A stretch of DNA of 25,989 bases from a virus. This document shows, one piece after another, positions 7,361-14,604 of the stretch. Every line of letters begins with the position of its first letter. Within the stretch, counting starts at the first letter, position 1. The position numbers were made by a program, and so were the translations under genes. The notes under the pieces were generated by a model. It saw only the letters and a program-made list of their open reading frames with translations, did no database searches and had not been told where the DNA came from. Where the stretch lies: positions 1 to 25,989 of the IMG/VR virus record IMGVR_UViG_3300017818_000096. The stretch is one strand, 5' to 3'.

Positions 7361-8069
7361 ATATATTTTTGATGTAGACGGAACTTTAACCCCTAGTAGA
7401 GGATTTATTGATCATAAATTTAAATACTGGTTTTTAGATTTTGTATACAGTAACAATGTATATTTAATAACAGGTAGCGATTATCCTAAAACAGAAGAAC
7501 AACTAGGTACAGTTCTTTGTAATGCAGTTGAACGTGTATATAACTGTTCCGGTAATGACGTTTGGGAAAATGGCCGAAATGTTAGAACAGATGATTGGAA
7601 GTTACCAGTTTCTGCTAGAACATGGTTAGAAGATAAGTTAGAAGAAAGTTCTTTTTCTTTACGTACAGGTTTACATATAGAAGAACGTCCTGGTATGATT
7701 AATTTTAGTGTTGTAGGACGTAATGCAACACATGACGAACGCAAACTGTATGTAGAATACGATCAAGCTCATAATGAAAGAGATACAATAGCTGATTTAT
7801 TTAAATTAGAATTTCCAACATTAGATGCAAGACCAGGCGGCGAAACGGGTATTGATATAGCACCAATAGGAAAAGACAAAAGTCAAATTGTAAACGATTT
7901 TGATTACAATGATGTTTTATACTTTTTTGGTGATAGGATGGATAAGTTCGGTAACGATTATCCTTTAAAGAAAGTCATTATAGAAAATGACTTAGGGTTT
8001 GCTTACCAAGTAACTGGTTGGCAAGACACATGGGAGAAACTTGATGCACATCATGTTAACAGGCCATAG
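7353..8069 (+). CDS. Phosphomannomutase-like HAD enzyme (eukaryotic PMM type)
   Basis: A 238-residue HAD-superfamily protein starting at GTG 7353 after AAGGAGAAG. The N-terminal FDVDGTLTP has the nucleophile D7 and acid/base D9. Further on are ERPGMINFSVVGR, PGGETGID (residues 161-168) and FFGDRMDKFGNDYP (D194, N201, D202). This combination is typical of the eukaryotic-type phosphomannomutase (about 245 residues), which interconverts mannose-6-P and mannose-1-P for GDP-sugar synthesis. That type is unusual in bacteria, where PMM is a larger unrelated enzyme. It overlaps the genes on both sides. A sugar phosphatase of the same fold is the main alternative. Confidence 0.7.
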   Translation: MNRYIFDVDGTLTPSRGFIDHKFKYWFLDFVYSNNVYLITGSDYPKTEEQLGTVLCNAVERVYNCSGNDVWENGRNVRTDDWKLPVSARTWLEDKLEESSFSLRTGLHIEERPGMINFSVVGRNATHDERKLYVEYDQAHNERDTIADLFKLEFPTLDARPGGETGIDIAPIGKDKSQIVNDFDYNDVLYFFGDRMDKFGNDYPLKKVIIENDLGFAYQVTGWQDTWEKLDAHHVNRP

Positions 8070-8787
8070 AGGTTATATAGGTAGTAGATTATTAACTAGG
8101 CTTAAAAAAGAAAACAGTGTAGTTGGATTTGATTTAAAAGACGGTCAAGATCTAAAAACTTGTGAATTAAATGAAAATTTTGATTTAATTATTCATCTTG
8201 CAGGTAAAAGTGGTGTAAGAGAAAGTATTACAGATCCTGGAGGATATTGGCGTAATAATGTAGAAGTAAGTAAAAGAATATTTGCACGTTATCCTGACAC
8301 AAGAATATTATATGCAAGTTCAAGTAGTGCATATGAACCGGATTTAAATCCATATGCGGCAAGTAAGTTTATTGTAGAAGAAGCCGCTGAAAGATATCCA
8401 AATACATTGGGAATGAGATTTCATACTGTATATGATGAAAAGCCTAGAAAAGGAATGTTCCTACAAAAATTATTTGATAATGAATTAGAATATGTAACAA
8501 ACCATCACAGAGATTTTGTACACATAGAAGATGTATGTGATGCAATAGAATTATTAATTAGAAGCACATTCACAGGGATAGTAGATATTGGATCAGGACA
8601 TCCTTTTAAGGTATCAGACTTTGCACCAGACTTGCCCATTCGCCTAAATACACCAAATGAACGTAGTTGGACTTGTGCAAATATGGATAGAATGAAGGGT
8701 TTAGGCTATAAACCTAAATATAGTATAGAAAAAGTCTTGACAAACAACAAGTTAGATAATATAATAAACTTTACAAATGGAGAATAA
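8044..8787 (+). CDS. NAD-dependent sugar epimerase/dehydratase (extended SDR)
   Basis: A 247-residue extended short-chain dehydrogenase. The N-terminal MLTGHRGYIGSRLL is the Rossmann GxxGxxG motif (G7, G10, G13), followed by HLAGKSGVRES, YASSSSAYEP (catalytic Ser region) and Y104-A-A-S-K108, the YxxxK catalytic pair. The C-terminal part has RDFVHIEDVCDAI, typical of UDP-glucose epimerase relatives. It is shorter than the usual 310-330 residues. I start at ATG 8044 behind GGGAGA (8033-8038); a TTG at 8041 and an ATG at 8053 are alternatives. It closes the sugar-activation cassette. A perfect promoter for the next gene lies in its last codons. Confidence 0.85.
   Translation: MHIMLTGHRGYIGSRLLTRLKKENSVVGFDLKDGQDLKTCELNENFDLIIHLAGKSGVRESITDPGGYWRNNVEVSKRIFARYPDTRILYASSSSAYEPDLNPYAASKFIVEEAAERYPNTLGMRFHTVYDEKPRKGMFLQKLFDNELEYVTNHHRDFVHIEDVCDAIELLIRSTFTGIVDIGSGHPFKVSDFAPDLPIRLNTPNERSWTCANMDRMKGLGYKPKYSIEKVLTNNKLDNIINFTNGE
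8737..8765 (+). promoter_or_regulatory. Perfect sigma70-type promoter TTGACA-17-TATAAT
   Basis: TTGACA (8737-8742) and TATAAT (8760-8765) are separated by exactly 17 bases. The promoter sits inside the 3' end of the epimerase gene and gives the clamp-like gene its own transcription unit, starting near 8772. That is only about 17 bases before the start codon at 8789. Confidence 0.75.
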
Positions 8788-8788
8788 T

Positions 8789-9517
8789 ATGAAAGACATT
8801 TTACAAGATATCGTTGCTCATACACATGCACTAGGTTTTCTTAGTCTTGTTAAAATTAGTAACGAAGAAGGCACTGCTATTGACTCAATGGCAGAAGACC
8901 GTTCAGTTATTTTAAGCGGAGGTACACACTCGCCAGTAGCTGAATTTAAAGGAACTTTTGGTATGCCTAACTTAGATAAGTTAGCACTACACCTTAAGAA
9001 TCCAGAGTATCAAAAAGATGCAAAGATTCAAGTAGTTGAAGCAGAGCGTAATGGTGAAGTTGTTCCTACACACATTCACTTTGAAAATACAGCAGGCGAT
9101 TTTGAAAATGATTATCGCTTTATGAATAAAGCAATTATTGAAGAAAAACTTAAAACTGTAAAATTTAAAGGCGCACAATGGAGTGTAACTTTTCAACCAA
9201 GTGTAGCATCAATTGCAAGAATGAAGTTAATGAGTGCGGCACACAGTGAAGAGCCTACATTTAATGTAAGCACAAAGGACGGTAACTTGGTATTTGCATT
9301 TGGTGATGCAAGCACACACGCAGGTGAATTTGTATTCCAACATGGTATTGAAGGAACACTTGCACACACTTGGAGTTGGCCTGTAGCACAAGTGCAAAGC
9401 ATTTTGAGCTTGGATGGTGATTTAACTATGAGCATTTCAGATCAAGGTGCTATGATGATTTCAGTAGACAGTGGTATGGTCAAGTATGATTATATTCTGC
9501 CAGCACAGAGCAAATAA
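8789..9517 (+). CDS. 45: Probable sliding clamp (gp45-like)
   Basis: A protein of 242 residues, close to T4 gp45 (228). I choose ATG 8789 because GGAG at 8779-8782 is well spaced for it; ATG 8777 overlaps that site. The pattern fits a PCNA/gp45-fold clamp: FGMPNLDKLALHL in the first half, and in the second half PSVASIARMKLM, TKDGNLVFAFGDA and a terminal DQGAMMISVDSGMVKYDYIL strand pair like the end of clamps. It would encircle DNA and hold the polymerase encoded upstream. No motif is strictly diagnostic, so the call rests on length, strand pattern and context. No clamp-loader genes (gp44/gp62) are seen in this window. Confidence 0.65.
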   Translation: MKDILQDIVAHTHALGFLSLVKISNEEGTAIDSMAEDRSVILSGGTHSPVAEFKGTFGMPNLDKLALHLKNPEYQKDAKIQVVEAERNGEVVPTHIHFENTAGDFENDYRFMNKAIIEEKLKTVKFKGAQWSVTFQPSVASIARMKLMSAAHSEEPTFNVSTKDGNLVFAFGDASTHAGEFVFQHGIEGTLAHTWSWPVAQVQSILSLDGDLTMSISDQGAMMISVDSGMVKYDYILPAQSK

Positions 9518-9676
9518 ATGAGTGAACAACAAAACTATTGCACAACAAAAGGACTATTACCAGCATTTTTAATCATTACATTTTTTATTGTTGGGGTTCC
9601 TTTTTTGTTAGTTGATAATGCACGTTATTGTAAACAAAGCATTATTCCTTGCTATCCGTGGGTAACGCCAGAATGA
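9518..9676 (+). CDS. Small single-pass membrane protein
   Basis: A 52-residue ORF whose ATG directly follows the clamp-like gene's stop and whose TGA overlaps the next ATG. It has a short N-terminus (MSEQQNYCTTKG), one hydrophobic segment at about residues 13-32 (LLPAFLIITFFIVGVPFLLV), and a tail with two Cys (RYCKQSIIPCYPWV). The tail may be outside the membrane, where the Cys could form a disulfide. Its tight packing supports a real gene. It could act in host membrane remodelling; no family is recognised. Confidence 0.55.
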   Translation: MSEQQNYCTTKGLLPAFLIITFFIVGVPFLLVDNARYCKQSIIPCYPWVTPE

Positions 9677-11214
9677 ACACAAATCTAACTGCATCACAAA
9701 AAGACTATGCAATTTTTCTTCCAGCTATTAGCGGATTTTTTGCTACTTTTGTAGGCAAACAAAGACGTGAAGAATATGTAGAACGCAGTCGTATACCTAA
9801 ACACTTTCCTGTTGAAGTAGAAAGTATGAACTGGCTTGAACCTAATGCTGGTTTGTTTCAATACAATTGGAGTTTGTATTCAGCAGGTCATGCAGAGTTA
9901 GATGTTAATAAAGATGCACCAAAAGAAGATATGGTGCGTAATAGAGATAGGAACCATAGTTGGTTGCTAGGTGATTCAGGTGGCTTCCAGATTGGTAAGG
10001 GCGTTTGGGAAGGTGATTGGAAAGATCCAAACTGTCCTAAAGCAAAAAAGAAGCGTGAACAAGTATTAACTTGGATGGATGCTTACATGGATTATGGTAT
10101 GATCCTTGATATTCCTGCTTGGGTAGCACGTTCTCCTGCAGGTGCAAAAGCAACTGGAATTGATAATTATCAAGATGCTGTTAACGCTACACGCATCAAT
10201 AACGATTACTTTATGAAAAATCGTAATGGTAATTGTAAATTCTTAAATGTATTACAAGGTGAAAATCATGCTGATGCTGAAGATTGGTATCAGCAAATGA
10301 AAGACTATTGTGATCCTAAAAAATATACTGATCATTTTAATGGATGGTCAATGGGTGGACAAAACATGTGTGACGTTCACCTTGTACTTAAAAGATTAGT
10401 AGCTCTTAGACATGATGGTTTATTAGAAAAAGGATTGCATGACTTTATGCACTTCTTAGGTACAAGTAAACTAGAGTGGGCTACCCTACTTACAGACATT
10501 CAAAGAGCAGTACGCAAACATCACAACGAAAACTTTACAGCAACGTTTGATTGTGCTTCTCCATTTTTAGCTACTGCAAATGGTCAAATATATTGTGAAC
10601 TTGAAACCCAAGATAGAAAAAAATGGGTATATAGAATGGTTCCTAGTATAGATGACAAAGGTCTTGCATCGGACACTACTCCTTTTTCTGATGCATTTGT
10701 AAGAGAAGGTAAACACTCTAGTTTCTTAGATTCTCCAATTACTAAAGGATTGAGTGCAAAAGACATTTGCATTTATGCTCCTGGAGACTTAAACAAAATT
10801 GGTAAAGAAGGAAAGACATCGTGGGATTCATTTAGTTATGCAATACAAATGGGTCATAATGTATGGAGTCATATTAATGCAGTACAAGAAGCAAATAGAC
10901 AATACGACAATGGAATCATTCCAAACATGCTTGTACAAGAACGCTTTGACAGGTTATTTTTTAGAGATGTTGTGGAAGAAATATTCGCAACTGACAGTAA
11001 AGAAAAATCATTACAACTAATAGAAGAACACAATAAGTTTTGGATGGATATACCAGGTACAAGAGGTGCAATTGGCAAAAAGACTGTAAACTCTAGTACA
11101 TTCTTTGATGCTTTGTTTGAAGTAAATGAAGTAATTACTGAATCCGAAGAAACTTTTGATGAAACTAAACTGGAGGATCTAGAACATGAGCAACTTCACG
11201 GAGCGACACAATAA
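9673..11214 (+). CDS. dpdA: tRNA-guanine transglycosylase-like DNA deazaguanine transferase (DpdA-like)
   Basis: This 513-residue protein carries the core of the TGT superfamily: GDSGGFQIG with D101 (the TGT base-recognition Asp), GWSMGG at residues 224-229 (TGT binding-loop Gly), and TFDCASPF with D293 matching the TGT nucleophile Asp. TGTs exchange guanine for a 7-deazaguanine in tRNA; the phage and bacterial DpdA branch does so in DNA. I see no CxCxxC zinc site. The length (TGT is about 375) and the QueD-like and QueE genes nearby favour DpdA over a tRNA enzyme. ATG 9673 overlaps the upstream TGA. It would replace a fraction of G in phage DNA as protection from restriction. Confidence 0.75.
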   Translation: MNTNLTASQKDYAIFLPAISGFFATFVGKQRREEYVERSRIPKHFPVEVESMNWLEPNAGLFQYNWSLYSAGHAELDVNKDAPKEDMVRNRDRNHSWLLGDSGGFQIGKGVWEGDWKDPNCPKAKKKREQVLTWMDAYMDYGMILDIPAWVARSPAGAKATGIDNYQDAVNATRINNDYFMKNRNGNCKFLNVLQGENHADAEDWYQQMKDYCDPKKYTDHFNGWSMGGQNMCDVHLVLKRLVALRHDGLLEKGLHDFMHFLGTSKLEWATLLTDIQRAVRKHHNENFTATFDCASPFLATANGQIYCELETQDRKKWVYRMVPSIDDKGLASDTTPFSDAFVREGKHSSFLDSPITKGLSAKDICIYAPGDLNKIGKEGKTSWDSFSYAIQMGHNVWSHINAVQEANRQYDNGIIPNMLVQERFDRLFFRDVVEEIFATDSKEKSLQLIEEHNKFWMDIPGTRGAIGKKTVNSSTFFDALFEVNEVITESEETFDETKLEDLEHEQLHGATQ

Positions 11215-11389
11215 AATCGCAGTACATTTACAAGAGCTATATCGGAAACATAGAGCTCTTGACGACGAAATAAAAACAATGTATAATACATTCGAACGTG
11301 AAGAAAACATACATAGGCTTAAAACTAAAAAACTTTGGTTTAAAGACGAAATACATAGATTGGAAAGAGAGCTGAAAAGTTTAGGATGA
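11186..11389 (+). CDS. Small coiled-coil protein (DUF465/YdcH-like)
   Basis: A 67-residue protein starting inside the 3' end of the DpdA-like gene with GGAGG at 11171-11175. The sequence is charged and helical, with a heptad-like pattern (HLQELYRKHRALDDEIKTM, then LKTKKLWFKDEIHRLERELK). The layout, a hinge between two helices and an LKxxKLxLKDEIxRL-like second helix, is that of the DUF465 (YdcH) family of small bacterial coiled coils of unknown role. Overlaps on both sides suggest coupled translation with dpdA and the next ORF. Confidence 0.6.
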   Translation: MSNFTERHNKIAVHLQELYRKHRALDDEIKTMYNTFEREENIHRLKTKKLWFKDEIHRLERELKSLG

Positions 11390-11514
11390 TAACACTTAAA
11401 GAACTAAAAGCCATTTTTATTGAAAACAAATTGGAATTTTTTATTGCTAGTAATGAAAAAGGTATTGTAAAAATAAACGTTATGGTTAAGGATGAAGATG
11501 AAAAGAAATTATAA
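11386..11514 (+). CDS. Very small hypothetical protein
   Basis: A 42-residue ORF starting with ATG overlapping the preceding TGA (ATGA) and overlapping the following gene by 23 bases. It reads MITLKELKAIFIENKLEFFI and continues to KKL. It is acidic/basic mixed with a possible helix followed by a strand (GIVKINVMV). GC and codon use match the neighbours. It is too short to assign; the ATGA junction is the main support. Confidence 0.4.
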   Translation: MITLKELKAIFIENKLEFFIASNEKGIVKINVMVKDEDEKKL

Positions 11515-12013
11515 TCAAGGAATAAAAGATGATGTTATTTACTTTGTAGGACGTGAAGTAGAAAAAACTCCTGCATACGGAATGGCAACGTTATTTGTTA
11601 CTGGTGTTCAACCTGCAAATGAAATACAAGAAAGATTAGGAGATGGAATTAAACATATCTTCTTTGGTGCTAATCATAGTTTTAATCCTAAAACAGATGA
11701 CGAATGGCGAGCATGGGAAAATATGATCAAAGCATATCTAGCAACTGATAAATTATGTAGCTTAGATATTCCTATTGCTCTTGCAGAAGAATTTTTAGAA
11801 TCCGGTTTAACCGAATATGAGAACTTTATCCCACAACTTCGTGTTCCAGTGCCTTACGTGAAACTGTGGAATTACAACACTATGTTGAAAATTGATGATA
11901 AAGATTTTAAGGCAACCAACCCAGGCGTCTGGTGTCATAGTTTGCATGATTTGATGGATAGAGAAAAATTCACAGATTGGACAAAATATGGACTTGACAA
12001 ACCACTAAAGTGA
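11492..12013 (+). CDS. Conserved-looking hypothetical protein, possible deazaguanine-pathway partner
   Basis: A 173-residue protein I do not recognise. It begins with a basic stretch, then DDVIYFVGREVEKTPAYGM and ATLFVTGVQP, and HIFFGANHSF. The second half has a helix (IALAEEFLESGL), then a strand-like run (FIPQLRVPVPYVKL) and NPGVWCHSLHDL. The repeated strand-helix pattern suggests an alpha/beta fold. There are no P-loop, HExxH or CxxC motifs. It lies between the DpdA-like and QueD-like genes, so a role in the deazaguanine pathway is a reasonable guess but only that. Its final codons contain the -35 of the promoter at 11994. Confidence 0.6.
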   Translation: MKMKRNYNQGIKDDVIYFVGREVEKTPAYGMATLFVTGVQPANEIQERLGDGIKHIFFGANHSFNPKTDDEWRAWENMIKAYLATDKLCSLDIPIALAEEFLESGLTEYENFIPQLRVPVPYVKLWNYNTMLKIDDKDFKATNPGVWCHSLHDLMDREKFTDWTKYGLDKPLK

Positions 12014-12022
12014 GCGTATAAT
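11994..12022 (+). promoter_or_regulatory. Perfect sigma70-type promoter overlapping a start codon
   Basis: TTGACA (11994-11999) and TATAAT (12017-12022) are exactly 17 bases apart. The first two bases of the ATG at 12021 are the last two of the -10 box, so a transcript from here would begin near 12029, after that ATG. The downstream gene would then have to use an internal start (ATG 12054, 12063 or 12066), while read-through transcripts could use ATG 12021. Confidence 0.65.
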
Positions 12023-12539
12023 GAATAAACAAAATGAAAGATACTATGAAGGTATGCTACGCATGATGCGAGAAGAAGATAAAAAACAATATATGGAAAA
12101 TAAGGTAAATAGATCCATATGGGTAACATTCAAAAAGGAAGGGATACACAAGTATCCTGCGGCACTAGATGATCCAAAACTTGCGACAGGTGACTGGGAT
12201 GATGTTTCGTTTCTTGGTTATCCTCATCGTCATATTTTCCATTTCAGGGTGCGTATCGGAGTGTACCACAACGATAGAGACATCGAGTTCATCCAGTTCA
12301 AACGATGGCTCGAAAGACTCTACTCAGGAACCGATAACGGAACAAATAATCAAGGAAGTGAAGGACAGAGCTCAACCGACAGTGAAGTGCTTCTTTTAGA
12401 TTACAAATCATGTGAAATGATTGCTGACGAACTATATGAAAAAATTAATGCAAAGTACCCCGGCCGCTTTGTAGAAATTGAAGTCTCCGAAGACGGAGAA
12501 AATGGCTGTGTTATCTCTTACCCATCAAACAAAGCATAA
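12021..12539 (+). CDS. QueD/6-pyruvoyl-tetrahydropterin-synthase-like protein
   Basis: Up to 172 residues from ATG 12021. The pattern follows the PTPS/QueD fold: a strand with H43 (TFKKEGIHKYP), the paired zinc-ligand-like H69-R-H71 (GYPHRHIFHF), a strand ending in IEFIQFKRWLERL like the family's MVxDFxxLK, then KSCEMIADELYEKI like TxENLAxxI, and E157 in VEIEVSEDGENG like the terminal pterin-binding Glu. QueD makes 6-carboxytetrahydropterin, the step before QueE. The catalytic Cys is not obvious, and residues about 102-122 are low complexity. Start is uncertain: GAAGG at 12048-12052 suits ATG 12063. Alternative: an unrelated HxH metal protein. Confidence 0.45.
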   Translation: MNKQNERYYEGMLRMMREEDKKQYMENKVNRSIWVTFKKEGIHKYPAALDDPKLATGDWDDVSFLGYPHRHIFHFRVRIGVYHNDRDIEFIQFKRWLERLYSGTDNGTNNQGSEGQSSTDSEVLLLDYKSCEMIADELYEKINAKYPGRFVEIEVSEDGENGCVISYPSNKA

Positions 12540-12554
12540 GGACTATATGGTAAA

Positions 12555-12767
12555 ATGGATATTAAATTTAATCGTGAAGCGTATACTAAAGTGTTTAACG
12601 ACTTGGACAAGTATCGCGATTATTGTCGCTTTGAAGGTAAAGTCTTTAATGAAAAAGATTTATACAAAGAAGATGCACCGGTTTGGCAGGCTTATAAAAA
12701 GCATCAAAACTACTTACGTGCCAAAGCTAGAAATACTGCAAGGAAGCAAAACTATCGGAGAAATTAA
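12555..12767 (+). CDS. Small basic hypothetical protein
   Basis: A 70-residue, Lys/Arg- and Tyr-rich protein (MDIKFNREAYTKVFNDLDK at the start, KARNTARKQNYRRN at the end). It looks helical throughout and could contact nucleic acid through its basic end. The stop overlaps the ATG of the glycosyltransferase gene by one base, so the two are coupled. No motif is recognised. Confidence 0.55.
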   Translation: MDIKFNREAYTKVFNDLDKYRDYCRFEGKVFNEKDLYKEDAPVWQAYKKHQNYLRAKARNTARKQNYRRN

Positions 12768-13810
12768 TGACTATCTATATAGTAGATATCGAAGCTGTTG
12801 ATACACGTTATACTAAACAGTGGAAGGAACATCTTCCACGTCAACTTCAACGATCTACAAACGAAAAGGTAGTTACCATCAGTGGTGGAGAAACACCTCA
12901 GGCTACAACACCTGGGGCTTTTCTCAATTTTGGTGGTACTAATGTGTACAAGTCAAAACAACTTGAACAGATAGGAGAAATGTTCTGTGAAGGGAAAATC
13001 AAGACTGGCGATTATTTTTTGTATACCGATGCCTGGAATCCTACAGTGTTACAACTACGCTACATGGCAGAGCTATTGGGTGTTGATGTTCGCATTGGTG
13101 GCTTGTGGCATGCTGGTAGTTATGACCCCCATGATTTCTTGGGACGATTAATAGGTGATAAACCTTGGGTAAGAAATACTGAACAAGCAATGTATGATTG
13201 TTTCGACGATAATTTCTTTGCAAGTGAATTCCACATAGACTTGTTTGCAGAAAGTTTAGATATTGAAGGTAGCAAACCACATCGTGTTGGTTGGCCTATG
13301 GAGTATCTTAAGAATAGTTTAGACAGTTACAAAGGTATGCAGAAGAGGGATCTTATACTCTTTCCGCATCGTATTGCTCCTGAGAAACAAGTTGATATTT
13401 TTAGAGATCTTAAAACACAACTTCCCCAATATGAATTTGTTGTGTGCCAAGAACAGTCATTAAGTAAAAATGAATATCATAATCTGCTAGGCGAAGCTAA
13501 ACTAGTGTTTAGTGCTAACCTACAAGAAACACTAGGTATCAGTTGGTATGAAGGCGCACTAGTAGATGCTATTCCTATGGTTCCTGATAGACTAAGTTAT
13601 TCAGAAATGGCACTACCAGAGTTTAAATATCCTAGTTCATGGACTGAAGATTATTTCTGTTATAATCAATGCAAAGGTGAACTAATGAAACTAATTGTTA
13701 ACTATATGGAAAATTATGAAGACTATCTACCAAGCATTAACAAACAAGTTACGAAACTTAATAAAGAATTCTTCAGCGGAGCCCAGCTATATGACACAAT
13801 CAAACAATGA
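12767..13810 (+). CDS. GT-B-type glycosyltransferase
   Basis: A 347-residue protein whose C-terminal half shows the GT-B nucleotide-sugar domain: RDLILFPHRIAPEKQVDIF (strand, loop and the Arg/Lys phosphate contacts), then YEFVVCQEQSLSKNEYHNLL, and KLVFSANLQETLGISWYEGA, which has the Glu motif near the sugar-binding site. The N-terminal half is a Rossmann-like acceptor domain (MTIYIVDIEAVD). It would transfer an activated sugar to a glycan, protein or DNA base. The sugar-activation cassette at 6956-8787 and the deazaguanine genes around it make DNA-base or host-glycan glycosylation possible, with no sequence feature to choose. It overlaps genes on both sides. Confidence 0.7.
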   Translation: MTIYIVDIEAVDTRYTKQWKEHLPRQLQRSTNEKVVTISGGETPQATTPGAFLNFGGTNVYKSKQLEQIGEMFCEGKIKTGDYFLYTDAWNPTVLQLRYMAELLGVDVRIGGLWHAGSYDPHDFLGRLIGDKPWVRNTEQAMYDCFDDNFFASEFHIDLFAESLDIEGSKPHRVGWPMEYLKNSLDSYKGMQKRDLILFPHRIAPEKQVDIFRDLKTQLPQYEFVVCQEQSLSKNEYHNLLGEAKLVFSANLQETLGISWYEGALVDAIPMVPDRLSYSEMALPEFKYPSSWTEDYFCYNQCKGELMKLIVNYMENYEDYLPSINKQVTKLNKEFFSGAQLYDTIKQ

Positions 13811-14141
13811 TAATAAATTGACTGTTGATGTAGGATATTCGGATTATAGTATTGACTGGCAAAATATGAGTACATCAACTATAACAACTACTCCTATAGA
13901 TACAACTTATTCAATTGGAATTGATGATACTATAGATTTAAGCAACATAACTTTTACTGGTATGGATCAAAAAGCATTTGAAGATACTATGCCTAGTTTA
14001 GATAGAGTTAATAATATGTGTGAAGAATATCCAGCACTAGCAAAAGCATATAATAATTTTAAACATGTATACAAATTATGTGAACAAGACTACAAAGGCA
14101 AACTAAAGGAAAGAGGTATTGATGATGAAATTCCTTTCTAA
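13791..14141 (+). CDS. Conserved hypothetical phage protein
   Basis: A 116-residue protein; I use ATG 13791, behind GGAG at about 13777-13781, because the longer reading runs back through the glycosyltransferase gene. The first 60 residues are polar and Thr/Ser/Asp-rich, probably extended or disordered. The C-terminal half, with FEDTMPSLDRVNNMCEEYPALAK split over a short helix pair, looks folded and is similar to a conserved protein I recall from T4-like cyanophages, unchecked. The end, GIDDEIPF, is acidic. Function unknown. Confidence 0.6.
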   Translation: MTQSNNDNKLTVDVGYSDYSIDWQNMSTSTITTTPIDTTYSIGIDDTIDLSNITFTGMDQKAFEDTMPSLDRVNNMCEEYPALAKAYNNFKHVYKLCEQDYKGKLKERGIDDEIPF

Positions 14142-14604
14142 AATTATGGACAAGCTCGGCAGACGTCGAGTAATTACAGACAGAGACGGAAAGGTACCTT
14201 ATCTTATCCGTTATTATCTATTTTTAAAAGAACGAAAAAACTTTCCATTTAATATTACGCTACACAAAGTTCTAGTTAGTGATGAACCTACACTACATGA
14301 TCATCCTTGGAACTGGGGTGCTTTAATTTTAGTAGGCGGATACTACGAATGGATTCCTGTTCATTCTCAAGAGGGTGCAGTAGTAGGTGCAACTAGAGTT
14401 TGGCGTGGACCTGGTAGTATTAGATTTAGAAAAGCAAATGATTTACATTGGTTAGAACTAGCAAAAGATGAAAACGGAAATGAAATTCCATGTACAAGTA
14501 TTTTCTTTATGGGACGCAAATGTAAAGAATGGGGATTTGTAACCCATAAAAAAACACAAGGTTATCGTTGGATACACAATGAGGAATATTTAAATGCTAG
14601 ATAA
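14122..14604 (+). CDS. Cupin-like metalloprotein
   Basis: A 160-residue protein starting at ATG 14122 (or 14125) behind AAGAGG at 14111-14116. The centre carries the cupin-like pattern: TLHDHPWNWGALILVGGYYE, with H59, H61 and likely E as metal ligands, a Gly-rich turn and a later LHWLEL His. The C-terminus, EWGFVTHKKTQGYRW, completes the barrel in related phage proteins. Cupins include dioxygenases and sugar isomerases; the substrate cannot be read. It is followed directly by the phosphoribosyltransferase gene with a 11-base overlap. Confidence 0.6.
   Translation: MMKFLSKIMDKLGRRRVITDRDGKVPYLIRYYLFLKERKNFPFNITLHKVLVSDEPTLHDHPWNWGALILVGGYYEWIPVHSQEGAVVGATRVWRGPGSIRFRKANDLHWLELAKDENGNEIPCTSIFFMGRKCKEWGFVTHKKTQGYRWIHNEEYLNAR

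Noticed and set aside
10546-10700. TGT-type CxCxxC zinc site in the DpdA-like protein
   Set aside because: Cys residues are present after D293, but not in CxCxxC spacing, so I do not claim a zinc site.
12169-12801. ORFs at 12169-12399 and 12478-12801 on the + strand
   Set aside because: Both are other-frame readings of the QueD-like and following genes; they lack ribosome sites and show low-complexity sequence.
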